From NCBI GenBank assembly GCA_027673765.1, contig JAQDWB010000012.1, positions 1 through 64,000 of the forward strand: 64,000 nucleotides of DNA. The letters run 5' to 3'. Below, in pieces: positions 8,152-16,866 of this stretch; position 1 is the stretch's first letter; each line of letters opens with the position of its first letter. A program made the position numbers and the translations under genes. The notes beneath the pieces were generated by a model that ran no database searches, was not told the DNA's origin, and worked only from the letters and a program-made list of their open reading frames with translations. This DNA is from Coriobacteriaceae bacterium AM113-163 (lineage in GTDB: Bacteria; Actinomycetota; Coriobacteriia; Coriobacteriales; Coriobacteriaceae).

Positions 8152-10833
8152 CTAGTCCTCGAGCAAATCCTCGATAAAGCCGACGCGGTAGTTTTTGAAG
8201 ATGACCTCGCCGCCGTCTTGCGTGGCGTCCAGATCGACGTCGCCCATGATGCCAAAGTCGTGGTCGCCGTCCTCGTCGGCAAAAATTTGGTGTACGTGCC
8301 ACACGTGGAGCGCCTTTTCATCGGACTCGTCGATCGAGAACATGGCAGAGGAGCGCGCGTCGCCGTCGGTGAGAATTTCCTCGTGCTGCTCATGGTAGGC
8401 ATCGAGCGCTTTTTGCCAACGGATCTCGCTCATACCCCAGTCGTCGTCGAGCTCGCCTAGGTCGCGCGTATGCTCGCGGGCGGCAAGGGTCACGCGGCGG
8501 AAGAGGGCGTTGCGCACCAGCAGCGTGCAGCCGCGGCGGTCCGCTACGACCTCGTCGATGCCCTGCGGCGGTGCGGCGTCGAGGGCTGCCGGGTTGCCGG
8601 CGTTCTCCCATTCGTCCACCAGGCTCGAGTCCACCGAGCGCACCACAAAGCCCAGCCACGAGATAATGTCGCGCAGGCGCTCGTCGCGCTTCTCGATGGG
8701 CACGGTGCGGTCGAGCGAACGGTAAGCCTCTGCCAGGTAGCGCAGTAAAATGCCCTCGGAGCGGGCGATGCCGAGCTTTTGAATGTAGCCCTTAAAATCG
8801 CTCGCGCTTTCCAGCATATCGCGCAGAACGCTCTTGGGAGAGAGCTGGTAGTCGTTTGCCCAGGGCACTTCCTGGCAGTACTTGTCAAAAGCGGCGTCGA
8901 GCAAATCCTCGAGCGGCTTTTCGTACGTGACGTCTTGAATGCGCTCCAAGCGCTCCTCATATTCGATGCCGTCGGCCTTCATCTCGGCCATAGCGCGATC
9001 GCGTGCGGCGCGCTCCTGTGCGCGCAATACCTGCTTGGGGTCCTCGAGCGTAGCCTCGACCATCGAGATGAGGTCCATGGTATAGGTCTCACTCTCGGGG
9101 TCGAGCAGCTCCAGCGCGGCAAGCAAAAACGGTGAGAGCGGCTGGTCGAGCGCAAAGTCCTCGGGCAGGTCGACCGTCAGCGCGTAGTCGATGTCCGGCG
9201 CGGCGTCAGCCGGAGCGTCGGGTGCGGGCGGCACCTCGGTGCGCACGACGACGCCGGAGTCGATGAGCGTGGCGAAGATCTCGTCGGCACGAACCTCGAG
9301 CTTCGCCTTTTCCTCGGGCGTTTGCAGGCTTGTCTCGATAAGGTCGTGCACGCGGGCGCGGGCGTCGCCGCCCTGCTCGACCACGCTAATCACCATGGAG
9401 TGTGTGATGCGAAGGCGCGGCTTGAGCGTTTCGGGCTGCGTCTCGATCAGGCGCTCAAAGGTCTGCTTGTTCCAGGTGACAAAGCCCTCGGGGGCCTTTT
9501 TCTTTTTAATCTTGCGGAGCTTCTTGGGGTCGTCGCCCGCTTTGGCCATAAGCTTGGCATTCTCGATCTCGTGCTCGGGTGCCTCGGCGATCACCATGCC
9601 CTCGGTATCGAAGCCCGAGCGGCCGGCGCGACCGGCAATCTGATGGAACTCACGGGCGCGCAGGCGACGCATCTTGTAGCCATCGAACTTGGTGAGCGCG
9701 GTGAGCACCACAGTGTGGATGGGTACGTTGATGCCGACGCCGAGCGTATCGGTACCGCAGATGACGGGCAGCAGGCCTTGCTGTGCCAGGCGCTCGACCA
9801 GTAGGCGATAGCGCGGCAGCATACCGGCGTGGTGCACGCCGACGCCGCATCCGAGCAAGCGCTTAAGAATCTTGCCAAAGGCCGTGGAGAAGCTCGTCCC
9901 CTTTGCCGCTTCTTTGATGGCCTCGCGCTGCTCCTTGCTGGCGATGCCAAAATTGGCGAGCGACTGCGCCGTCGCAAGGGCGGCATCCTGGCTAAAGTGC
10001 ACGATATAGAGCGGGGCCTCGCCGCGGCGCATGGCGAGCTCGACCGTGCCCTCGAGGGGGGTCGTCACATAGTCGTAGCTCAGCGGCACGGGGCGTGGAG
10101 CATCGACGACCAAGTCGCAGGTAGCGCCGGTGTGTTCCTCGAGCGAGGCGGCGATCGCGGTGACATCGCCGAGCGTGGCGCTCATGAGCATGAATTGCGT
10201 GTGAGGCAGGGTGAGCAGCGGCACCTGCCAGGCCCAGCCGCGATCGGGGTCGGCAAAGTAGTGGAACTCGTCCATGGCCACGCAGCCCACGTCGGCGTCC
10301 TCGCCCTCGCGCAGCGCATCGTTGGCAAGGATTTCGGCCGTGCAGCAGATGACGGGCGCTTTGGTATTGATATGCGTATCGCCGGTGATCATGCCGACGT
10401 TATCGCGGCCGAGTACCTGCACCAGGTCGAAGAACTTTTCGCTGACCAAGGCCTTGATGGGAGCCGTGTAATAGCAGCGCTTGCCCTGCGCCATGCCCAT
10501 AAAGAGCATGCCCAGCGCGACGAGCGATTTGCCCGATCCGGTCGGTGTGCCCAAAATGACGTGATCGCCGGCAGCCAGGTCCATGAGGGCCTCTTCCTGG
10601 TGGTCCCACAGCTCAATGCCGCGGTCGCTCGTCCATTCAAAGAAGCGCTCGAAGGCCTGATCGGGCGTGAGCCACGGTTCGGGCTCGCTGCCATCCTCGG
10701 GCTCCCACCAAGTGGGGGAGAGCGCGCCGAGCGAGCCGAACTCTGCCTCGGTTCCCGTGCCGCCCGAGAATGAGCTGGCAGCGCCGGCGCCGGAGACGGT
10801 GCTGGCGGCGGTATCTGTCGTGGTCTGTGCCAT
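8152..10833 (-). CDS. Ski2-like DEAD/DEAH-box helicase (DUF3516 type)
   Basis: An 893-residue superfamily-2 helicase resembling the actinobacterial HelY/DUF3516 group, expected to unwind RNA or structured nucleic acid in the cytoplasm. Walker A GTPTGSGKS is at ~95-103, the DEAD-like box is DEFH (~188-191, MDEFHYF), the SAT motif is LMSATLGD, and motif VI reads QIAGRAGRSG. A long C-terminal region follows, the position of DUF3516. Residues 1-40 are low-complexity Ser/Thr/Ala/Gly and probably unstructured. The ATG at 10833 gives MAQTTTDTAAS; in-frame sequence to 11004 reaches toward the 123-bp repeat and lacks conserved features. Its upstream region holds repeat copy B. Confidence 0.9.
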   Translation of the reverse strand: MAQTTTDTAASTVSGAGAASSFSGGTGTEAEFGSLGALSPTWWEPEDGSEPEPWLTPDQAFERFFEWTSDRGIELWDHQEEALMDLAAGDHVILGTPTGSGKSLVALGMLFMGMAQGKRCYYTAPIKALVSEKFFDLVQVLGRDNVGMITGDTHINTKAPVICCTAEILANDALREGEDADVGCVAMDEFHYFADPDRGWAWQVPLLTLPHTQFMLMSATLGDVTAIAASLEEHTGATCDLVVDAPRPVPLSYDYVTTPLEGTVELAMRRGEAPLYIVHFSQDAALATAQSLANFGIASKEQREAIKEAAKGTSFSTAFGKILKRLLGCGVGVHHAGMLPRYRLLVERLAQQGLLPVICGTDTLGVGINVPIHTVVLTALTKFDGYKMRRLRAREFHQIAGRAGRSGFDTEGMVIAEAPEHEIENAKLMAKAGDDPKKLRKIKKKKAPEGFVTWNKQTFERLIETQPETLKPRLRITHSMVISVVEQGGDARARVHDLIETSLQTPEEKAKLEVRADEIFATLIDSGVVVRTEVPPAPDAPADAAPDIDYALTVDLPEDFALDQPLSPFLLAALELLDPESETYTMDLISMVEATLEDPKQVLRAQERAARDRAMAEMKADGIEYEERLERIQDVTYEKPLEDLLDAAFDKYCQEVPWANDYQLSPKSVLRDMLESASDFKGYIQKLGIARSEGILLRYLAEAYRSLDRTVPIEKRDERLRDIISWLGFVVRSVDSSLVDEWENAGNPAALDAAPPQGIDEVVADRRGCTLLVRNALFRRVTLAAREHTRDLGELDDDWGMSEIRWQKALDAYHEQHEEILTDGDARSSAMFSIDESDEKALHVWHVHQIFADEDGDHDFGIMGDVDLDATQDGGEVIFKNYRVGFIEDLLED

Positions 10834-11142
10834 GTGGTTACTTTCTCTCGCGTTTGTCCGCCAACTATTATGGCGTAGCGTCGCATCGATGCGTTCGCAG
10901 GCAAGAAAATGCAGGAAATGGGCGTTCTGCCCAGCTGTTTGGGGCGGCCGCAGACTAAGTGAGTAGACTTTTTGCGATATCGCGAGCACGCGACTTTTGC
11001 GCAAGCGATCTACCTGCGGTTTTAGTTTTCGCTATGCGGGTTGTGCTTGGCTATTGCCAAAAAGTCTACTCACTTAGGTTTGAGGGCCGTTCGTCGGCAC
11101 CTATTTGCGTTTGGTTACCGGCGCAGCGACTGTCAAAAGCCC
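10834..11142. other. Intergenic region between the helicase and trmB genes
   Basis: 309 bases without a gene. It holds repeat copy B (10955-11077) and the untranslated leader of the helicase gene. No strong promoter could be picked by eye. Confidence 0.6.
10955..11077. repeat. 123-bp inverted-repeat element, copy B
   Basis: Perfect 20-bp terminal inverted repeats (10955-10974 and 11058-11077; the outer 18 bp match copy A at 1228-1350). The central block atctacctgcggtttta lies at the same offset as in copy A, and both elements are exactly 123 bp. There is no nuclease-like gene beside this copy. Confidence 0.85.
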
Positions 11143-11982
11143 CTAGGACTCTTGCGGCAGGCGCTTCTTGCCCTTGCGGGCGCGGTTCTTAAAGTTCTCG
11201 ACGGCTTCTTCCATGCCCAGGGGTACATAGGTGAGCTCATCGAGGTTATCGGGCAGGTAGCAGGCAAGGCTTTGCTCCTGCGCTCGGCCTGCTACGAGTT
11301 GCTCTTCGGTAGGCTTCTCGCCGGGTGTGGCGCAAATGCCATAGACGGCGGCGCCCATCTCGCGCGTGCGGCACTCATACTCGGTCTCGGGATGCTCGGG
11401 ATGGTCGCGGCGAACGTCGTCACTTGTCCAAAGTGTGTCGTAGCCTGCCGCGGCAAACTGCCCCAGGGCGTAGTCGCGCAATGGCTTGCTGTCGGTTCGC
11501 AGTGTGACGGTGGCGCCGGCTGCAAAGAGCGGGCGGTAGAGCATCAAATGCTCGACATGGACGAGTCGTTTTTTGGCGTACTTGGCCTTGGGCTGCGGCG
11601 TGGGAAAGTTGATGGTGATGGCATCGAGCTCGCCTGCGGCAAACAGCTGCGGCAGCGATGCAGCGCCTCGGGGCAGCACAAGCGCATTGGGCAGCTCCTG
11701 CTCGCAGATTTTCTGCGCGGCATAGGCGATGCAGATGGGCTCCTGGTCCATACCGATAAAGAGGGTGTTTGGCTCGCGGACTGCGCGCTCTACAAGGTAC
11801 GTTCCCTTGCCACAGCCAAGATCCAGGTGAAGGTGCTCGAAGGGCTTGCTGCCAACTGGCGCGCAGGCCTTGCGCCAATCTCCGGCATAGGCCTCGGGGT
11901 TCGTCTCAATCGCATCGGCGTAGCGCTCCAGGCGCTCCTCGAGCACAAAGTTCTTAGGCGTGCGAACGTGGACGGCTCCCAT
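11143..11982 (-). CDS. trmB: tRNA (guanosine(46)-N7)-methyltransferase
   Basis: SAM-dependent enzyme that places m7G at position 46 of the tRNA variable loop. The 279-residue protein shows the SAM-binding motif LHLDLGCGKGTYLVE and the acidic strand FIGMDQEP. The TrmB signature region reads INFPTPQPKAKYAKKRLV in place of the usual FPDPWPK-H-KRR, so it is recognisable but divergent. It is longer than the ~210-240 residue bacterial norm, with extra sequence at the C-terminus. GGAG sits five bases before the ATG at 11982. The next gene upstream on the same strand is a Trm9-like tRNA methyltransferase, separated by hairpins. Confidence 0.85.
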   Translation of the reverse strand: MGAVHVRTPKNFVLEERLERYADAIETNPEAYAGDWRKACAPVGSKPFEHLHLDLGCGKGTYLVERAVREPNTLFIGMDQEPICIAYAAQKICEQELPNALVLPRGAASLPQLFAAGELDAITINFPTPQPKAKYAKKRLVHVEHLMLYRPLFAAGATVTLRTDSKPLRDYALGQFAAAGYDTLWTSDDVRRDHPEHPETEYECRTREMGAAVYGICATPGEKPTEEQLVAGRAQEQSLACYLPDNLDELTYVPLGMEEAVENFKNRARKGKKRLPQES

Positions 11983-12004
11983 GAGGCTCCTTGGTCATAA
12001 GTAT

Positions 12005-12061
12005 GGAACGCATAGCTACGCGTTCCGTCAATGGGTTGAAAAGGGCGGGCATAGCTTGCCC
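12005..12061 (-). terminator. Hairpins downstream of the Trm9-like gene
   Basis: On the minus strand the first hairpin (12047-12051 with 12057-12061, gggca/tgccc) is followed by a gcccttttc run and probably terminates the methyltransferase gene. A second perfect 7-bp hairpin, ggaacgc/gcgttcc (12005-12011 with 12020-12026), lies in the trmB leader. Confidence 0.45.
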
Positions 12062-12099
12062 AAAAGATGCGATGCGGCTCGGCGGCGAGTTGTCGATGC

Positions 12100-12972
12100 C
12101 TACAGGCGCTTGAGAATCACATAGCGGTTGAGATCGCCGCTGCGACCGTCGGCATGGAAGCGCTCAAGCTCGCGCACGGGGACCTCGCCGCTCTTGTAGA
12201 ACGTACGGACGCCACGCACCAGATCGGTGATCTGCTGATCGTCAAAGTGATGGCAATAGCGGTAGGCGTGGCGGTCGTTTTGCCAGCCAATGAGGTGGTC
12301 GCCGGCTTCAAACTGCGCGGAATCGTAACCCTCAAACGGTGGGGTGAGCTCGGCGCGGGCTTCGGCTCGAACGGCCTTGCGCGCCATGCGCTCGTCGTTC
12401 ATAAACTCCCAAAAGCTGATGGCGATGATGCCGCCCGGGCGTGTCTGACGCACCAGGGCGTCGAGCACGCGTACGCGGTACTCGCATGACGGCACGTGGT
12501 GCATAAAGCCAAAACAGACCGATATTTCGGCGAGCGGGGCGTCGAAAAGCACATCGGGTGTCTCGGCGGGGTTGAGCTTCATGAGGGCATCGAGCACATC
12601 GAGTTCCTGGAAGTGCAGGTTGGGAATGCGCAGCGCGTGGCCATGTGCATCGATGGCCAGGTCTTGGCACGAGTCGACGCCGTAGAACTCAAACGGGCAG
12701 CTGGCATCTGCCGAGGGGTTTGCGCCGTCGACGCCCTTGGCGGCAAGTGCGCCGCCGGCGGCAAAGTTCTCGAATCGCATATTGCCGCAGGCAAGATCGA
12801 AGACGCGGACGGGATGCTCAATCGTGGCGACATCGAGCTGTTCGAGCGCGATGTCCATGGTGCGCACCCAGCCGGGCCACGGGGCCTGGCGCGTATCGGA
12901 GAAGGAGGCGGAGTGCTCGCGATAGAACGTGTTGTTGAGCTGGATGAGCGACGAGGCGAAATCGCGGTTCAC
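12100..12972 (-). CDS. Trm9/ALKBH8-like class I SAM methyltransferase
   Basis: A 290-residue class I methyltransferase resembling the eukaryotic Trm9/ALKBH8 enzymes that methyl-esterify cm5U34 in tRNA. The shared opening is visible (LNNTFYREHSASFSDTRQ then APWPGW; Trm9 has Y-x-IAPHFSQTR-KPWP). The SAM motif is VFDLACGNMRFENF, and the HH motif FGFMHHVPSCEYRVRVL is followed by RPGGIIAISFWE, paralleling Trm9's VHHW...RRVEVI...GG. The GTG start at 12972 is preferred because GGGAG lies nine bases upstream; an ATG at 13020 has a poor site. A large insert rich in Ala/Asp separates the first two motifs. Its true RNA target is inferred; a generic small-molecule methyltransferase cannot be excluded. 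Confidence 0.7.
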   Translation of the reverse strand: MNRDFASSLIQLNNTFYREHSASFSDTRQAPWPGWVRTMDIALEQLDVATIEHPVRVFDLACGNMRFENFAAGGALAAKGVDGANPSADASCPFEFYGVDSCQDLAIDAHGHALRIPNLHFQELDVLDALMKLNPAETPDVLFDAPLAEISVCFGFMHHVPSCEYRVRVLDALVRQTRPGGIIAISFWEFMNDERMARKAVRAEARAELTPPFEGYDSAQFEAGDHLIGWQNDRHAYRYCHHFDDQQITDLVRGVRTFYKSGEVPVRELERFHADGRSGDLNRYVILKRL

Positions 12973-13239
12973 GGCGCGGAACTCCCTTCGTTGGCGGTGC
13001 GGAATAAACAGTACGACCATACTACCGTTAACGCCGCAACGGGGACAACCAAGCTACGGGTCATTGCTTTGTTTGGACACATTTCCGCAGCTCATATGCA
13101 CTCGCAACCGCCGGTTGTCAAAAATCTCACTAGAATAGGTGGCGTGCTTTTGGCGGTGGCGGATAGATTTTTAACTGTGCAAGGCGCCTTAAGAACAAAA
13201 ACGGTCCGGCGGCACGGCTGGCATCACATAGGAGGAACC

Positions 13240-13962
13240 ATGAATGTAGAAACTGCGCAGCGGCTCGCCGACCTTCGCCGCAGCAAAGGCTTTAGTCAAG
13301 AAGGGCTGGCACGAAAGCTGGGACTGTCGCGCCAAGCGGTCAGCAAATGGGAGCGCGCGGAGAGCTCGCCCGATACCGAGAACCTGATTTCGCTCGCCAA
13401 GCTCTATGGTGTGAGTCTGGATGAGCTGCTCAATCCGAGCGATGAGATCGAGGACGATATCGAGTTTGAGAACGAGGACCGCGCCCGTCAGCGCGAGGCC
13501 GAGGCGGCGGAGCGTGCCCGTACCCACGAGGCGGCGGCACGCGCTACCGAGGCGGCAACGCAGGCGAGTGATGCTGCGGCCAAGGCGGCGCAAGCGGCAA
13601 GCTGGAGTGCACAGGCCGCCAATGCCGCTACGGCGCAGGCGACGAGTGGCGGTGCGGTTGGCTCGACTCCGGTGAAGGGCCCGTTCCAGTCGTTCCCGTA
13701 TTGGGCTGTGTGTTGGCTGCTGTTCTTTTTGCTGATGTTCCCGTTTGGTGCCGGCCCCTTTGCCGCGCTGATCTTCTTTACGATTCCCATCTATCACTGG
13801 GTGGCGCGTGCACTCGATGGTGATTGGGCGCGCGGGGATATTCAGGTTGGTTCGGCACCGGTGACGGCTAGGACTCAGGTGCAGGATGCTTCCGCTGCGG
13901 TTGATGCTGGCGTGGCTACCGCGACTACCGCTGGCCCGATCGCCAAAGAGGGTGATGAATGA
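13240..13962 (+). CDS. XRE-family regulator with C-terminal membrane segments
   Basis: A 240-residue protein with a Cro/C1-type helix-turn-helix at ~6-60 (LADLRRSKGFSQEGLARKL, LSRQAVSKWER, LISLAKLYGVSLDELL). An acidic linker and an extremely alanine-rich helix (~85-140) follow, then two hydrophobic stretches around 155-195 (FPYWAVCWLLFFLLMFPFGA and AALIFFTIPIYHWVARAL), so it is probably membrane-anchored. AGGAGG at 13231-13236 and the ATG at 13240 fix the start; open frame upstream is not coding. Its last codons overlap the next gene, a DUF4097 protein, suggesting a membrane-linked regulatory pair similar in logic to PadR-DUF1700-DUF4097 near 52-53 kb. Confidence 0.85.
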   Translation: MNVETAQRLADLRRSKGFSQEGLARKLGLSRQAVSKWERAESSPDTENLISLAKLYGVSLDELLNPSDEIEDDIEFENEDRARQREAEAAERARTHEAAARATEAATQASDAAAKAAQAASWSAQAANAATAQATSGGAVGSTPVKGPFQSFPYWAVCWLLFFLLMFPFGAGPFAALIFFTIPIYHWVARALDGDWARGDIQVGSAPVTARTQVQDASAAVDAGVATATTAGPIAKEGDE

Positions 13963-14861
13963 TGAAGCTTTCGCATGAATCCAAGGTACGCTTGAGCGTT
14001 GGCATCGGAGCGTTCGTGCTCATTGTTGGGCTTGTATTTGGCGTTTCGCGGACATTGATTCATTTTGATGGCCCGTGGGATCTCGACGATGTTGTATCCG
14101 GCCTGTCCGGTAGGGACGATGTGGTTGACGATGACGATTTTATGAACGATGGCGGCGGCTATTCCGCTCAGCCTCAGCAGCTTTCGAGTACGACTTTTGA
14201 TGCCGATATGTTCCGCTACCTCGATTTCGATATCAATGCGGGTTCGGTGGACGTCAAGGTTGTTGATGGCAACAAGGCTCGCGTTATCGAGCGGGGGCGC
14301 GTTGCCAAGGGTATGGATGCCTCCAAGGCCGCGGCGCAAAACATCGCATCCGTCGAGGACTCGACGCTTAAGGTTTCCCAGTTTGGAAGTGATGACGGTA
14401 AGGCAATCGATCGCTCGGTTACGGTTGAGCTGCCGCGCCGTGTTGCCGAACATCTGAAGGGGATCAACGCGCACGTGGGCTCGGGTGATTTGCAGATTGC
14501 CGGTGTCATCTGTGATGGTTTTGACCTTTTCCTGGGTGCGGGAGATGTAGAGTTTACAGGCAGCGTGACTGATGCGCTCAGTGCTGAGGTCGGTTCGGGC
14601 GATGTGACGTTCGAGCTCTACCAGGCCCCCGCGAAGTCGATGGACGTAAGCGTGGACTCGGGCGATGTGGAGATAACGGTTCCAAACTCTACGGGCTTTA
14701 AGGCGAGCCTCACCGTGGGCAGTGGTGACTTCGAGAGCGATTTCCTTCCGCTTGGCTACGATGGCGAGACCATATTGAATCTTGAATTCGACAACGGTGA
14801 TAAGTCAGCCACGTATCGTTTTAAGGTCGGTTCGGGCGACATGTCGTTTGATCCGGAGTGA
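13959..14861 (+). CDS. DUF4097 membrane-anchored beta-repeat protein
   Basis: A 300-residue protein with an N-terminal transmembrane segment (~11-32, LSVGIGAFVLIVGLVFGVSR) and a large outside domain of short beta-strand repeats of the DUF4097/LiaG kind. Repeated GSGD/GAGD turns (HVGSGDLQIAG, LGAGDVEFTG, EVGSGDVTFEL, TVGSGDFESD, KVGSGDMSFD) indicate a right-handed beta solenoid or similar stacked fold. The linker ~45-75 is Asp/Gly-rich. Start codons at 13959 and 13962 both overlap the stop of the XRE gene, so translation is probably coupled. Family members often sit with cell-envelope stress regulators; the exact role is unknown. Confidence 0.85.
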   Translation: MMKLSHESKVRLSVGIGAFVLIVGLVFGVSRTLIHFDGPWDLDDVVSGLSGRDDVVDDDDFMNDGGGYSAQPQQLSSTTFDADMFRYLDFDINAGSVDVKVVDGNKARVIERGRVAKGMDASKAAAQNIASVEDSTLKVSQFGSDDGKAIDRSVTVELPRRVAEHLKGINAHVGSGDLQIAGVICDGFDLFLGAGDVEFTGSVTDALSAEVGSGDVTFELYQAPAKSMDVSVDSGDVEITVPNSTGFKASLTVGSGDFESDFLPLGYDGETILNLEFDNGDKSATYRFKVGSGDMSFDPE

Positions 14862-14907
14862 CATGAGGTTTTCGGAGATCGGTACATATAGGCACGCTCT
14901 TTGATGG

Positions 14908-14939
14908 AGGCGCCGGAGCCCGTCACGGCTCCGGCGCCT
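14908..14939 (+). terminator. Terminator of the XRE-DUF4097 operon
   Basis: A perfect 13-bp stem (14908-14920 with 14927-14939), six-base loop, followed by ttgccttt. Confidence 0.85.
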
Positions 14940-14958
14940 TTGCCTTTACAATGGGGGC

Positions 14959-16866
14959 ATGGAACAGATTATCTTGAACATACTCGAGGCTCTGCGTCGC
15001 GGCGAGACCGTGGACGACAAAGCGCTCGTCAAACTGATACATGCCGAGGCGCGCCGTGAGGGTGCCGACAAACGCGATTTGGCCAAGCGCCGTCTGCTGC
15101 CGTTCTGCCAGCGGGTTAAACGTGAGGAGCCGGCTCGGTGGGCTGCGTGGAATGTCGATGCCGAGTTGGAGGGTCAACTGCTGCAGGTGTTGCGCATGAA
15201 GCCGCGTCGCACGGCTTCGGGCGTGGCGACCATTACCGTCATCACCAAGCCCTGGCCATGCTCGGGCGATTGCCTGTTTTGCCCCAACGACCTGCGCATG
15301 CCCAAGAGCTATCTGCATGCTGAGCCCGCGTGCGCCCGTGCGGAGCAAAACTGCTTCGATCCGTATCTGCAGGTGAGCGCCCGTTTGACGGCGCTTTCGC
15401 AGATGGGACATGCGACCGATAAGATCGAGCTCATTGTGCTTGGCGGTACCTGGAGCGACTATCCGGAAGGCTATCAGACATGGTTTATGTCGGAGCTCTT
15501 CCGTGCGCTCAATGACGATGCCGTCGCCGGCGTGGCAGCCAACCCCATGTTAGCGCGTCCGGGCATCAGCCGTGCCGAGGCAGGGCGCCTGCTCGATGAC
15601 GCTCCCGCCGATGCGCTGCCGCCGGTGGTAGCGGAGCGTCGCGAGCGCTATCGGGCCGCCGGCATTGCGACAGACGAGGCCGAGCTCGCTGCCGGCGTTG
15701 CCGACGAGCAGGGGCGTGTGGATGCTGCCGTGGGCGGCTATAACCGCGCGGTGCGTCGTCTGTACGGCCCTGGCACGCCGTGGGGCGAGGTCGCCGAGTG
15801 GCAGACAGCAACGATGGAGGAGCTCGAGCGCCAGCAGCGCATCAACGAGACGGCGAAGCATCGCGTGGTGGGACTCGTTATCGAGACGCGCCCCGATGCT
15901 GTAACGCCGCAGACCCTCACGCTCATCCGCCGCCTGGGCTGCACCAAGATCCAGATGGGTATCCAGAGCCTCGACCAACATTTGCTCGATATCAACGAGC
16001 GCCGCATTTCGGTGGCGCAGATCGAGCGGGCGTTTTCGCTCGCGCGCCTGTTTGGCTTTAAGATCCACGCTCATTTTATGCTCAACTTGCTGGACGCCAC
16101 ACCCGAGGGGGACAAGCGCGACTACGAGCGCTTTATGACCGAAGGGGCCTTTATGCCCGACGAGGTCAAAGTCTACCCGTGTGCGCTCATCGAGGGCTCG
16201 CGTCTGGTGGGCTGCTATGAGCGCGGCGAGTGGCGCCCCTATTCCGAGGAAGAGCTGCTCGATGTGTTGGCCGACGACATCGTGGTGACGCCGGCGTTCT
16301 GCCGTATCAGTCGCATGATCCGCGACTTTAGCTCCGATGACATCATGGTGGGCAACAAGAAGCCCAACCTGCGTCAGCTCGTCGAAAACCGCTTGGCTGC
16401 TCGTGGGGAAGGCGCGACGGTGCGCGAGATTCGCTATCGCGAGATCAGCACGGCGGGTGCCGACTTGGATGAGCTGACCCTTGACGAGGAGGTGGCGTAC
16501 GAGACGCCGGTGACGCACGAGCGCTTTTTGCAGTGGGTGACGCCGCAGGGCAAGATCGCGGGTTTTTTGCGCCTGTCGCTGCCCGATCGTACTTTTGTTG
16601 CCACACATGCGGACGAGTTGCCGACGATGCCGGACGAGGCGATGATTCGCGAGGTACACGTGTATGGCATGGCGGCGCGCGTGGGGGATCAAGGCCAGGC
16701 AGCCCAGCACCATGGATTGGGGCGTTTGCTCGTAGAGCGTGCGTGCGAGATTGCCCGGGATGCGGGTTATGCGCGCATCAACGTGATCAGCGCGATTGGT
16801 ACGCGCGAGTACTATCGCCATTTGGGTTTTTACGACCATGGACTCTATCTGCAAAAGGAGCTCTAA
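14959..16866 (+). CDS. elp3: Elp3-like radical SAM/GNAT tRNA uridine-34 modification enzyme
   Basis: A 635-residue homologue of Elongator subunit 3, which builds the carboxymethyl group on C5 of wobble uridine in tRNA from acetyl-CoA using a radical. The radical-SAM cluster motif is at ~97-104 (PCSGDCLFC, Cx3Cx2C). Barrel motifs ELIVLGGTWSDYP, GLVIETRPDAV and KIQMGIQSLD follow. The C-terminal GNAT acetyltransferase-like domain (~500-635) ends VYGMAARVGDQGQ...HGLGRLLVERACEIARDAGY. An inserted segment (~200-265) occurs between the first barrel strands. The start is 19 bases after the preceding hairpin. The spermidine-synthase-like gene begins directly after the stop. A Trm9-like methyltransferase, the next eukaryotic step, lies 2 kb away. 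Confidence 0.9.
   Translation: MEQIILNILEALRRGETVDDKALVKLIHAEARREGADKRDLAKRRLLPFCQRVKREEPARWAAWNVDAELEGQLLQVLRMKPRRTASGVATITVITKPWPCSGDCLFCPNDLRMPKSYLHAEPACARAEQNCFDPYLQVSARLTALSQMGHATDKIELIVLGGTWSDYPEGYQTWFMSELFRALNDDAVAGVAANPMLARPGISRAEAGRLLDDAPADALPPVVAERRERYRAAGIATDEAELAAGVADEQGRVDAAVGGYNRAVRRLYGPGTPWGEVAEWQTATMEELERQQRINETAKHRVVGLVIETRPDAVTPQTLTLIRRLGCTKIQMGIQSLDQHLLDINERRISVAQIERAFSLARLFGFKIHAHFMLNLLDATPEGDKRDYERFMTEGAFMPDEVKVYPCALIEGSRLVGCYERGEWRPYSEEELLDVLADDIVVTPAFCRISRMIRDFSSDDIMVGNKKPNLRQLVENRLAARGEGATVREIRYREISTAGADLDELTLDEEVAYETPVTHERFLQWVTPQGKIAGFLRLSLPDRTFVATHADELPTMPDEAMIREVHVYGMAARVGDQGQAAQHHGLGRLLVERACEIARDAGYARINVISAIGTREYYRHLGFYDHGLYLQKEL

Noticed and set aside
12496..13239. 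In-frame extension upstream of the XRE regulator
   Set aside because: It overlaps the opposite-strand methyltransferase gene and has no ribosome site, whereas AGGAGG and ATG at 13240 give a standard helix-turn-helix start.
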